Source: Homalodisca vitripennis | Taxonomy: Eukaryota; Arthropoda; Insecta; Hemiptera; Cicadellidae | Length of the DNA stretch: 64,000 nt | Assembly (NCBI RefSeq): GCF_021130785.1 | Contig: NC_060214.1 | Location: forward strand, 46,871,001 to 46,935,000 | Direction of reading: 5' to 3' | In this document: positions 23,232 through 35,953 of the stretch, piece after piece | Layout: each line of letters opens with the position of its first letter | Numbering within the stretch: the stretch's first letter is position 1 | Position numbers and translations under genes: made by a program | The notes under the pieces: model-generated | What the model was told of the DNA's origin: nothing | The model's database searches: none | Seen by the model: the letters and a program-made list of their open reading frames with translations, nothing else

Positions 23232-23487
23232 AATAAGACTTCTTAAAAATGAAATTAACTATTAAATTTGCATATTATCTCATGAAAAAGCATGAGGGAA
23301 ACCTTTTATGCAATCCTTCGTGTAACATACTCCTCTTAATTTATTACATTAAATAATCAACATAGTTATTTTTTACTAAATCAATGATTTTTTTTTACTT
23401 ATGTTTTAACTAAAGGAAACCTATATCCATTAAAAGGTAAGGATACTGTGATCACAGTTCACCAATTTAGCGTCACAATCAGTTAAT
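23232..23487 (+). repeat. Local duplication, copy 2
   Basis: Partner of 22861-23114, separated by 117 bp of unrelated sequence. There is no coding content and no flanking element ends. Confidence 0.85.
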
Positions 23488-26400
23488 TACAGTAGAGTAG
23501 GTGAAATTAAAACAGCTAATTTTTGTAGCTTACCAACTGTACTGCCACATTAATATTACAATTTTCAAAAAAGGATGTAATAATTGTTACTTTATTATTT
23601 ACTTAACTTTTAAATTATTCATACTTAAACGTTTTAGGAAACCACCACTTTTCAAAATAAAATTTCTAAAAACTGTATTTTTTTTAATACGGCCTTTAAG
23701 TTATGAAGCAATTTACCAATTTGAAACTCACCATGGGCCGTTCTCAAACTAAAAATAGTTCAATTGTATTAATGGTGGCTATGCGGGTGATTATTGAGTT
23801 TTAATATAAAATTTGGCTTTTTATTTTGTTCAGTAAACCTGAAAATATTCGTAGAGTTCTAGGACACCCTTTATAATCCTGTTTAATGCAGCTTATATTA
23901 ATATATTTTAAAACGAGACCGGCCACTTGGATTTACTTTATAAGTATCGTAAAAACCTTTGTAAGTAAATTGCTTGTAATCGATTTCACGGGACTCTGAG
24001 TACACAGTAATTTAAAACAATAACATGGATTAATTATATTAAAGTACACTAGCAATGATGAAGTAGTAATCGGATTATGCGAGAAAAAGAGCTAACCTAG
24101 ATGTTATTCAGTTCAATTTTATTTTTAGTTATACCCTAATTAGTAATGCATAAATAAGAATTAGTTAAGGTAATCAGTTGTTTGGAATAGAAGTGCCAGA
24201 TTAATAAATATTGAAAATATATCAGTAATCTTTATAACTATTCTTTATTAGTTATAAGTACATTACGGTTTATTTTCTATCGTGGTGGTAATCCTTCTTT
24301 CGCAAAATAAAAGTAAGAATTTTAATATTGCATAGTTACCTAATTTAATTATATTATCCTTTTCTTGAAGAAAACCTCACATTTTAGGTAGAATAAATAA
24401 TGTTCTGTTTTAACGCTACGCACAATGTAGCTATTTCTTAAAATTGAAGAATATTTCAAATATATGTTCAAATATATGTAATTTAGAGTAAAATGTAATG
24501 CGGTAAAAATTTTTATAGTTATGGACCGATTTTTCCAATGATCGGTTACACTCTAAGAAGAAACATTCTAATTCATATTTTATGGAAGATAAATTGGAGC
24601 TATAACTAAGTGATTCATTTTAAATAGTGTTGTGAAACTCTATAGCTATATAGTAGTATTAGTATAACAGAGTATTACACAAAAGCTGGTGTCATTTGGA
24701 CTCCATCAGGCAAGGTACCCTCCCACTACAGAATTAGAGTGTAGTGAGTTCTCCTAGATGATATTTCGTCTTAGTTGAGTAGAATTATCCAGTGTGCCTG
24801 CTTTAGTATTGCCCTAATTGTTATAATAAAATGTGAAGGTAATTTGTTCTTTATTGATAATACAATTTATTTTGTATTTGAATCATTGTAAATGCTGTAA
24901 CTAGGGTACACGTTTTGGAGCGTCTTGAATATTAGGTTTCAGTTTTCACATAGCTTAATATCAATCTATTGATTATTATTAAACCTGATGTAACCTGATA
25001 GGTATTTTATAAAATACTATCCTTCTGCAATGCCCCTCTTATGTAATGCAATGAAAATAAAAGTTTCTTTTTTTTGTAGAGGTTAAATTAGGACTAAAAT
25101 GTCCTCTTTTACGTTTAAACTGTGGAATAAAGGAATTTAATCAAATCGCTTCTCAAACTTCTTAATTTAATGAACCAATATATGATTTTCGTTGTCTTAA
25201 AAATTATCTATAACCCGGGGAATCTACAACTCATGTGCAGTAAGTCGCATAGTTTCGGCAAGAAATATATACATCAATTCGTCAAGGCGGTTAAAGGATT
25301 TTAAGGACTAGCGTTTAATGTATAGTATGGAAAAGTATCCCTTTGTACCTATTTCTCAGATCATTTACGGGGTTTACTAGTATGAATAGTACTGTCTATC
25401 CTACTAGATACACCCTCAGTTAACATAGTATTGTTGCTACATAAGGAGGACGTAAACGTTCCTTTCTTTACTCAGACTATAAGGTAAATTAGAATAGTTT
25501 TCACTGTCGTATTAAACCACGGCAGTAACCGTGAAAAATAAAAAAGAGCACAGAAACAATATATTGTATCCAAATTTACGTTGTATCTAGCCAATATTTT
25601 TTTAAACATCAATTAATCCGTAGTATTTTATGTTATATCGTTCAGTTTAAACTAGCACAAATACGGCCATCTTTAATAAAGAATATATTATACTACAAAC
25701 ATATAACTAAATATTTCAAGACATTTATTATATGGCATTTTAATACTTCAATTTATAACTGAGCTTAAATATTGATACGAGCAGTTATTATTGTTTAAAA
25801 ATATTAATCAACGCAATCCTAGCTAGCGTGTATATTAAGGTAAATAAATAGTTGTTGTACTACATGATAATGTTGATATATGTAACACTCCTAAAACTAG
25901 AGTATACAATAGAATATATATATACTATAATATTGTACTCTAGAATAGGATAGGTAAAATGTAACAGTACCGTAGAAGTTTTATGTAACGTTACTACGAC
26001 TATTACCCGCATTAGGCCTTACACAACAGTTACAAATATTCATTTGACAGTTTACTTATTAAACGGTTATACAGGATCGGATTGTAATAATCCATTAACT
26101 TTTCGATTTTAGAAAAATGTAATAGTTTTCTCTTCAAATAACTATAATTTTAATAAATACCCATGAAGCTCTATATTAAAATATTTTAATTTATAGCTTA
26201 TTTCGTTCTTTAGTTATAGGATTTGATAAGGCTCAGCCAAATGACATTAGCATATAACGAAGTACTAAATGACCCAACAAAACCTATGGATAGGATAAGG
26301 GAGTATTAGCTGACCAATAAAACAAAGTAATCTCATTAAAGTGTTACTATGCTTTATGTTCCAATTCAAATGACTAAACTAAGTGAGGTTAAGTCTACCA

Positions 26401-29400
26401 TGTTCTCGTTTTCATCATAGTTACGGTACCTGTAAAATCATGTTACAAAGATTATAAATAGTACACAGTATTATCTCTTGGAGTGCTATGCTCCATCATA
26501 AAACATGATATTTCCTATCTAGAATTAAAGCATCTTACAAAATATCGGTTTGTTTAATGATATAATGTGTACCAAAAGAACATGAACAATATTTTTCTAG
26601 CCCCTCTAATAGTAGATTATGCTAATGCTAAAACAATTATAACGAATACTAACGTATATAAGACAATAATAATTTTAAACGGTGAATAGATAACTAGATT
26701 AGATTTACGTGATATCAATCCAATAATAGAGCTACAAACTAACCGGAAGTTCTCCGTCAATGTCCGGTAGTGAGAGGATGTCCATTCAACCACAATTGAT
26801 TTATACATTGTTTACCACATATCCTGGCACGTGTAAAATACATTGAGATTTTATTTCAGTTTTGCTGTAATATTTCTCAGATAATACAGTTTACAATTAG
26901 TGTTATAATAATATTAATTAATTTAAATAGAAAATATATGATTTAGTTGATAATTTAATATATTAAGTACAAGCTATCACCTGCAGCTTTGCAAGTCTTC
27001 CTTCATGTAATGGAACATTTGAAGCTGTAATATTCTGATTAAGTTTTATAACAAATACTTGCGATAAGTGATGGTCATTTTATGATATTCTTGTTTTCAC
27101 ATCCATTTTAAAATAGTTAGAGTTTTCATGTAAAGTACATTGTTTTAAAGTCCTAAAGTGTAAATGAGAAAAATACTAAAATACAATACAATAACTCGAG
27201 TTGTTTGATTAAGGAGATTCTAACATTTTATTAAACATTATTGTATTATTTAAGCCTGGTGGCTTTGATTATTACGGGAAAACTCTCTCCTTGTTAGATT
27301 ACTAAAAAATATTTTTAAGCCTAAATTAGCGTATATAATAATTTCTATCCATAATGCAATCTTATAAAAAGTTAACCACGAGGCCACTATTTCACCCAAG
27401 AAGTCAAATGTACGTTACCAATTTATACATGATCCGTGATATGTGAGTAGAAACACTTAAGTATAGTGATAATATAGCCTAGATAAATAAACATTCTAAA
27501 TATTATTCATTGCTTATAAACCCTAAATTTATTTCGTTACTACGGAAAAGGTCACTAAATTTATTGCACGTATTAATTTAAATTTTAGACATTCTATAAT
27601 CTAGATTATTAAGGATTGAATTTTAAGTTAGGTAACAAGGTAAATGAGGGTTTCACGTGTGTCCACGATATCTTCTTAAATTTAATCAATCAAATCTTAT
27701 AAAACTATCCAATTTACCTATGAGTTTAGTTAATAATAAATTAAGTTTTTTGTAAACTAATCACCGAAACGTAATAAATACAGCTAAGAATCTCAAAATT
27801 CCACTTAAAACTGTGATATTTCTTAGCAGCAATCTTACCTTGGACAGTTACCAGACATTTAAAATATTTACTGGCTGTTGATTTTACTAGTTATAAATTA
27901 ATTATCCTAGACCTTATCAGTAGTCCTTCATTAATATTTCACTGTATATAAATACTTTTGATATTACGGTTTTGCGTACTGTTAATCAGTATAAAATCAT
28001 TTCCAAAAGTTACCTACTATACAAATTATGTATGAGCAGTTCCCTTTCCTTGAATTTTAAATTTGCGAGGGTAAGTATAGCGAGGGATGTCAGGTGTTTT
28101 TATATAACATAGTCTTCCTCATGGGGTGAGTAACGGTCAGATATTATGCCTATACTGTTGCAACCGCCGTGAAAAGATATGAGTGGCAAACGTTTAAAAC
28201 CATTTAATTTCAATACTTCCAAATATAAATAAAATAGTTATTAAGTTATTAAGAGAGTTGGTTTTCCTTAAGATTATTTTTGTTTTGTACGTAAAAATAC
28301 GTTATATGTTTGTAAGCTATAAATGAGTGTGTCCTCATTCATTTCATATAAGAGTGTTTTTTCTGTAAGTCTTTACCCTATGGCTTGAACTCCAAAATGA
28401 ACATAACATTAAATTTCATTCTTAAAAATTATCACGTGACAGTTAAAGTATGCATGTCATGAACGCAATATCTTATTTTATTAGAAGAGAAAAATTACTG
28501 AAACTTTGGTGAAAATATAATAAGAGATCAACTTTATGTGTTAATTAATTTTGATAATAAATTGCCAATTTTAATTTGTTTCTATGTTTAGGCTGTGTTT
28601 ACTGTGGCAGTTTTTAGTTGTTTCATTTCATGAACTAACTAGTGCTAGTGATTTCAATACATACATTGTTTTTTGGTTGCTATGTGATTCAATCTTTTAC
28701 TAAAATGTTTACCAACTTGTTCATATTGGTACATAACTTGGTCTACACTTATTTTTATTATTATATCTGACTGTGCAGAGCATTTAGTTTTGTGGCGTTC
28801 AAATACTCGTACACGCTACTATCATCACACTGATAATGTATTTTTTTTCGTTAAGACTTCAATTAATTTTTAGTTATAAAAATGTAAAAACTATTCGGTT
28901 GGGCAGTCACTTTAAGAAGGGTTTATACTGCCTGGGCTGGAGGAATTTCAATACTATAAAAAGGATTGATTAAAATATCAAGATTATATTTTACGCGTTT
29001 TCAAGATATTTTCGAATGCTCTATTTTAACCCGTGATAACGACAACAATACGTTAATATCCATTGATTATTAATAACATAAATAAATTAACAATCATTTA
29101 TTGCTACTTACTGAAAATTAATGAAATAATAATCATATACAAGTCATGAATCAGTGCTTCAGTCTATTTATTAGCAACATTTCTTAATTTTAACAAAAAA
29201 ACTTTTTACATAAGAAATTTGTTAATATAGTATAAGTATATAAATCAATGCTTGAATTGTACATCTATTATATCTTCGATAGGTAAATAGCTCGTAAATT
29301 AAAATTTTTATACTTATACACATATAATATTTTCTTTTAAATCACTAACCAACATTTATATATTAACACTCCATAAAATAACTCAAATATTTGTTTACAA

Positions 29401-31907
29401 TACTTATATTTTGAGGACACAAAATAAGAATATTACTATGAAGTATTATTTTAATCTTAAGTCATCTTAGGTTTACTAATGTTAGACGTGTGTTTCATGC
29501 ATTTTTAAAGCACCAAATTAAGCAATTAGGTTAAATCTGAGGAAATGAAGGTCTTACTACACGTTTGCGAAATGCAATTTTACTTTAAATGATGGATGGA
29601 GATTTATAACAAGGTGCATAAGTACTTTATCATGCAGTCACATTTTGAGGAAAACTTATTGTAGTTAATACTTTAATTGACCTGTATAGAACCTTTAATA
29701 AAAATATAAAACAAATTTTCCTGTTAAAAGTAAAAAAATACACTTTTGAAACGCTTTAAATGCACGATTTAAGTGTATAACGAAAGACACTAGGGCAAGT
29801 TTTAAAATGACGAAGGAGACATCTAACGGCAGAAAATTCTTATAAAGTATTTCTTAAAATCGTATAACTGTCTGTCTATCTGTGGGATAACTTTTTAAAA
29901 GAAGGTTTCAATGATTCGGATAAAAATGTTCAACGTCCACAAAGGTTCTTTTAAACTAGTTCAGTAGAGTCTTTCGTTACGTTCTTGCATTTCAATTGCA
30001 TCGTTGTATTAAAATAAAATAAGCCTGCAATAACTTTAATATAAATTGTGTGAAGCAAGCAAACAAACGTACTCCACGAACGCGTTAGTAATATATCCAT
30101 AAACACTTTCCACTGCAGTTTGATATGAAATCTTCCTATTACATTGTCATGAACGAATGTAACATTATATTTACATAAAATTTAAATAAGTTATACATCC
30201 AAGTTATTCAAAAACATTACTATGGTATTTTCAACGGATTTTGAGAAGGAAACGACCGTGCGCTCCTTATAGTGTATGTAGAATGTACATTATTATGAGA
30301 ATGTATGTACTTCGTAGCCCAAAGAATCTTTAAAATTAAGTAACAATATATATTTTTTTTGGTTTAAAAACTCTAATAACAATATATATTCCAATATGTT
30401 GTGGTTGGCATAAAATGTGAGGTACTGTATCGTGGGATGTTTGTGGCTAACCAAACTTTGACCTCCTTCTGTTGCTTCCCATACCATTATAAGTTATTTA
30501 GTCAATGTATTCTTTATTTAACATAAGGTAAATGCTACGACACAAATTCTATTCCTCATACTTAAAATATAATTTTAACTGCTCGTATATTGTTTATTTT
30601 TTATTTTATAGCTAGCTTAAATACATTTTAAGGAAATGGACCATCTGGTTCAAATGAATTAAATTATATAGAGATATTATGCGAGAAAATTAAAATCACC
30701 CCTGAAACAATAATTGAAGAACGATGAAAATTTATGAAATAGGTATATTAATATTTTACACCATAAAGCCTAGATAATACCTACATAAGTTACCACAGAG
30801 TTCAGAAATACTATTATTGTTGCTCAATGACTATAAAATATTTTATTACAAACAGTCTTCATATAAAAAGTTGCTATACTATCTTTCAACTACTGTAATT
30901 GAAGAGTGGAGATAAAAATTCATATACTGTTGTCATGTCATGGAAGTGATCTGTGTTATTTATTTGTTAAGGCAGAACTGCCTAGTATGTTCCTTTCGAG
31001 GTTTATGATGAATACATATCTCATTTTAATACACAGTTCTGATATAAAACTGAAAGAGCCGCATCTTTTATGTTTTAAAATTTCATTGTTATGTGTTATG
31101 TACTTAATTTATATTCTTATAACCAGTATATGATTACAACTGTGTCATTTTGTTTGTCTTCCAATTACGTTTATGTGTTTAATATACCCATAACAGTTAA
31201 GAGTCCTTGTTTAAATTACACGAGTTATCTGAGAGTATCGAACGTTGTTGATTACAATAGTTAAATTGAAATTTTTTTTATTTTCACCTTAGCAAACACA
31301 ACAGTTATGTTATTTTTCTACATAATACTCTAAACACTATCCCAAAAACTCCCGACACAAAAATTGCGGTCCTAAAAATTTGGGCAAACTGTAAAATAAA
31401 ATAAAAAATGACAAGCAATTTATTTCAAATTAAAAATTTTAAGGTAAATTTTTCATACAAAAGCATAAAAAATAATTTGGCAAATGTAAAAAAATATTCA
31501 GACTAAAATTTCCAACCCTATAAATTAATATTTTTCGAACATAAAAATCTTATCTAAAATTTTACTAAACTTAACATTAGTTACTTAAATACGACCAATT
31601 ATTAAAATACTTAAAATCACCTTCACAAATATCCCAGATTCAGGTTAAAATTTTGCAATTTTGTAAAATCGCAAAACTCGTGAACACATACAGAGAACGG
31701 GCCTTTTGATACTTCGGTAGCAAGACTGGATATTTAATAATAATAATAACAACGATATATAATTGTTTATTTTATAATTGCTTATAGTATTTATATGTTT
31801 GCTAAATACTGATTAGCGTGTACTTTATTGGCCCTGAATATTTTATAAACTTTGGAATAAATAAATTATAATCTTATTAATTATAATATAGATTATAATA
31901 AATGTTA

Positions 31908-31961
<54 letters not shown>

Positions 31962-32809
31962 TTTCATCATGCGTATTTGATGTATAGAATAAATGATCAT
32001 TAAATCTAAACTAATTATTTTGCTATTCATAATCCTCGCCACTAGGCCAATAATAACATTACGTTCGAAACCATTATTAAGTAGTAAATGAACATAGAAT
32101 ATATGTTCAAAACAGAGTTATTAGAAGTATATAGAACTGTTGTATGTAGGTGGTAAATTAAGGAAATCATGCAATGCTCAAGTTATTGTTATGATATTTC
32201 TAATATTAAAACTTGTTCCATAATTTGATGGAAGTTACTTGCAAAGCTACAGGTGATGGCCAGTGCGTAATTTATTAAATTATTACGTTTATATGTATAA
32301 TTAACAGTAAACTGTATTATAAGAGAAATGATACAGTGAAGCAATAAGGAACTATCAATATATTGTTGCTCAAATGTTACGATGTAGGTTATTTCAATGC
32401 GAAATCAATTGTGGTAAAGAGATATCCCCTCACTTCCTGTTGGTAGTTAGCTCTGTTTATTGGATATTATAACAAGTAAATGGATGTACGCACTGTTTTA
32501 AATTATTATTTAAAATTTTTGCATCATTATAATTGCCTGAGATTTAGCAAGCACTCGCTTCAGAGGCTAGAAATATATCATATCTGCCTATTGTCTGTCT
32601 GTCCGCACAATCGTGAGAAAAAAACAATTCTGTTCAGGCGAACCTTAATTTATAGAGAGGGAAAATGATTCATGACATTCCAAGATATATTCCTGAGTGT
32701 GATTTGAAACTTTTACAATATTATTACATTCAACTGTTATGTTGCTTAAGTAATAATTATCTAAAAATAATAAATAATAATTATAATAATATAATATATA
32801 ATATGTATA

Positions 32810-32847
<38 letters not shown>

Positions 32848-34266
32848 AAATATAATTATAATAATATATAAAATAATAATGATAAATAATATAATTAAGT
32901 TTACTACCCAAAATGTACATGAAAATACAGATCATCTATCTTGCCAAAATAGTTAAAGTTTATTTTGTAACCAGTTTACGTATTGCATTAACGTGCAGAC
33001 TAAGTCATAGATTTTCATAACTCCTCATATCCTCTTCAATGTTGAGAATAACGAATAAATTGAGTTTCCTAAAAGTCTAGAGATTTATCTTGGTAATAGC
33101 ATCAGTAAAAGACAGTACTGAAATTGATGAATACAATGTAAACTTCTACGTACTTTAAAAATTTTTATAATCTTTTTGTTCACTGTATCACACACAAGCA
33201 GTTACCAGCGACTTATAACGTGATTTCCTGTTCCATAACATGCACGTCCTATGTCATGTCTATAAATTTAATATTTTATTTGATAAACTCTTATAAAATA
33301 AGTGGATGGTATATTATCTTTTTATACCCTTCGGGATAATTAGACAGTAAGATTAAAGAGATCTCACGAATACCACTTATAAAAATTTTTACTGCATAAT
33401 ATTGGATTAAACATGTCTAACAATTTTCATCACTCAATTATTTTGCCCATAGTCATGGAATAAGAAATTTGTCTAGTAACCTTAGTAAAACATCATAGTA
33501 ATAGACATTTGTATGGCACAAATTGTATCATTGTTAAATTTAAGAAGTTCAAAACGTAACCAACAATGTCTCTGGCCCTTATTTGACTTTCAACACGTCC
33601 GGAATAATTTGGTATACATTATATTTAACAGACATTAGAAACCTTTTCATTGTTGCCACGATCAAGAAAATATATCCATGTGTTGGTGGAAAACATCTAC
33701 TTTGCTAAAAAAACTAACCGTCGTAGTCTATTTCCAGTCAAAGCTATTTCTGACGCCTTAGTAGCGTTTGTCTTAGTGTTCCCATAGTCAAGATAATCAC
33801 AAACGTTCGTGTGAAAAATTATGTTTTTTAAAAGCAAATACTGTTGTTCAAAGTAACCTACTTCCCTACTTCAAGGTATTTACGGCGCAACAATAGCGTT
33901 TTCATTGGCGATCTGATGAATAAAGTTTTTTCAACTTTGTATAAATTGTATCTTCTTCGGGTAATTGTAATATAATTGCGATCTAACTTATTTTCGTTGC
34001 TGAGGTTGCTTTGAATTGTTGCCAAGATTAAGGAAATCGTTAGAAAGTTGTTTTCTGTCAAAAACCTTCTATTTCCGTATATAAAATTTTTTACACTCTT
34101 CAACTACTTCTTGTAAGCTTCAGGTCAAAGAAATTTACACCGTCGTATTATAGTTTATCTTTTTGTATTGATAGAAAAAATATATAGGCCCTATGGGTGG
34201 TTTATAAACATTAAAAAGCTTTCCTTTTTAATTTAAGACACTCGGCATATTTAAACCTAGTAGACA

Positions 34267-34301
<35 letters not shown>

Positions 34302-34803
34302 GAAAATATATATTCTGTAGAGATTCAAACTTATTCAAACCATATGGGTCTTTGATCGTTATAAAAATACTTTTGAGTCACGAGAAGACGCGTACGCGTA
34401 CGTTCAACACATAAATCCTTTTTAGGACATCCAGACGTGAAAAGTCAAATATAATTACTTTAGTTCATTTTAACACCTCTAGATTTTTATCCTTCTCACA
34501 ATACTTTAATTTTACAACTTAAGCCGTAAGCCTTTTATGTGCCAAATTGAAACTTTCGGGGATAACGCTAATTTGGAGAATTAGTAATGAGTTTTTCCTT
34601 TTATATAAAGCGATTATCACCTCAAATGTACCATTATGTACTTAGGGATTGAAATATGTTTCCCTGTATGAATTTCCTCATTAACGAAGGATATTTTGTA
34701 AGGGCAACAGAAGTTTGCTATATCTATGTGTTAAAATAATGGAACACAAAATTTCGAAGTATATTATCTGTGGACTTCCTGAGGTGTTCAATATCCGTAT
34801 GGC
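23488..34803. other. Long AT-rich non-coding stretch
   Basis: 11 kb with no gene, element or convincing exon that I can support. (TA)n tracts lie at 31921-31957, 32815-32842 and 34268-34299. 31320-31690 is markedly A-rich on the plus strand. A CAAG|GTAAGATT donor at about 27838 (minus) has only a short open frame upstream and a weak acceptor. The composition is what one expects from a long intron or intergenic region. Confidence 0.5.
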
Positions 34804-35051
34804 CTTCATTTCCCATTATTTATTCCCATTTTGTAGTGTGCACCAATGTCTCTAATTGAAAATTATAAACAATAAACACATAAACAGTATAAAATCAGTA
34901 TATATCAATGTATGGTATAGATTGGAAAATACTTTGGCTTAACAATATCACGGAATCTATACAGTGTCTCCTGCGTTTGTATTACACTTCGGGTAAAGGT
35001 GTAGTGTTGAAAATTTGAGTTTTCCGCTAACATATAGGCATAGATATGTGC
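34804..35051 (+). repeat. XY duplication unit, copy 1 (248 bp)
   Basis: X part 34804-34881 (CTTCATTTCCCATTATTTAT onward) and Y part 34882-35051 (AAACAGTATAAAATCAGTAT onward) are contiguous here. X recurs at 35051-35128 and Y at 35784-35953, each about 95% alike by eye. Confidence 0.9.
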
Positions 35052-35128
35052 TTCATTTCCCATTATTTATTCCCATTTTGTGGTATGCACCAATGTCTCT
35101 AATTGAAAATCATAAACAATAAACACAT
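35051..35128 (+). repeat. X part of XY copy 2
   Basis: 78 bp matching 34804-34881 with very few differences, directly following copy 1 as a tandem duplicate. Confidence 0.9.
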
Positions 35129-35783
35129 ATTCACTTTTCTGCTCTTACCACCAAGCTGATAAAATCATTCTCGGGGCATCTCGTGAGTTACCAGAAACCC
35201 TTACGAGAAATGAATGGAGTTTCATAGTAGTGAATAGCGCAATTTGCTTCCTTACTTATTTCATAATTGTTTATGTACTACAATATACTCCTGTATTTTC
35301 GAGCAATTTTTATGCAAATTCATTTAATGAGTCAATCAAAACTAAAATGTTAATAAATAATTCTTCGACATTCAGTAATTACACTATGACAATTACTTGT
35401 TATCCATATCCTACGACAATAAAGTCGTATGGAGTTTTTTTAATAGAGTATTTAATTTTTCAAAGTTAAGAAAAACAATAATAATAGAATTGATATCATA
35501 AAAATAAAATTTATTTTCTTAGCTCTTATGTAGAATATACATAAAGTCTTGAAAGAAATATAAAGTCTATGAGGAAGGCACACCGACCGTCTTTTATCTT
35601 TTATTCAGACCGTCCCGTTGCATATATTTGAAAAATACCAGATGTACAATTACAAAATTCATTGAATTTATAACGTCAGAATAATGTCATGGTTAAATAA
35701 ACCTTTGTTTGTTTTAGCCAAATTCGAAATGATTATGGGGTTTTTTAAAGTATGTGCAGATAATGGCCTCTCAGAATATAAGT
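35129..35783. other. 655-bp insert that splits XY copy 2
   Basis: Unique sequence lying exactly between the X and Y parts of the second copy. It shows no clear TIR, poly-A tail or target duplication. It contains a plus ORF (35230-35469) and, on the minus strand, a possible start exon (ATGAAACTCCATTCATTTCT onward) ending in a GGTG|GTAAGAG donor at about 35153. Neither is supported enough to call. Confidence 0.5.
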
Positions 35784-35953
35784 AAACAGTATAAAATCAG
35801 TATATATCAATGTATGGATATAGATTGGAAATACCTTGGCTTAACAATATCAAGGAATCTATACAGTGTCGCCGGCGTTTGTATTCCACTTCGGGTAAAG
35901 GTGTAGTGTTGAAAATTTGAGTTTTCCGCTAACATATAGGCATAGATACGTGC
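35784..35953 (+). repeat. Y part of XY copy 2
   Basis: 170 bp matching 34882-35051, with shared blocks TTTGAGTTTTCCGCTAACAT and CTTCGGGTAAAGGTGTAGTG. It sits 655 bp away from its X partner. Confidence 0.9.

Noticed and set aside
27838..27890. Minus-strand donor CAAG|GTAAGATT with a short open frame upstream
   Set aside because: The acceptor is weak, the frame is under 20 codons and composition equals the flanks.
35150..35225. Minus-strand start exon (ATGAAACTCC...) with a good GTAAGAG donor
   Set aside because: It lies inside the 655-bp insert of the XY duplication. The reading is short and there is no partner exon, so only the insert itself is reported.
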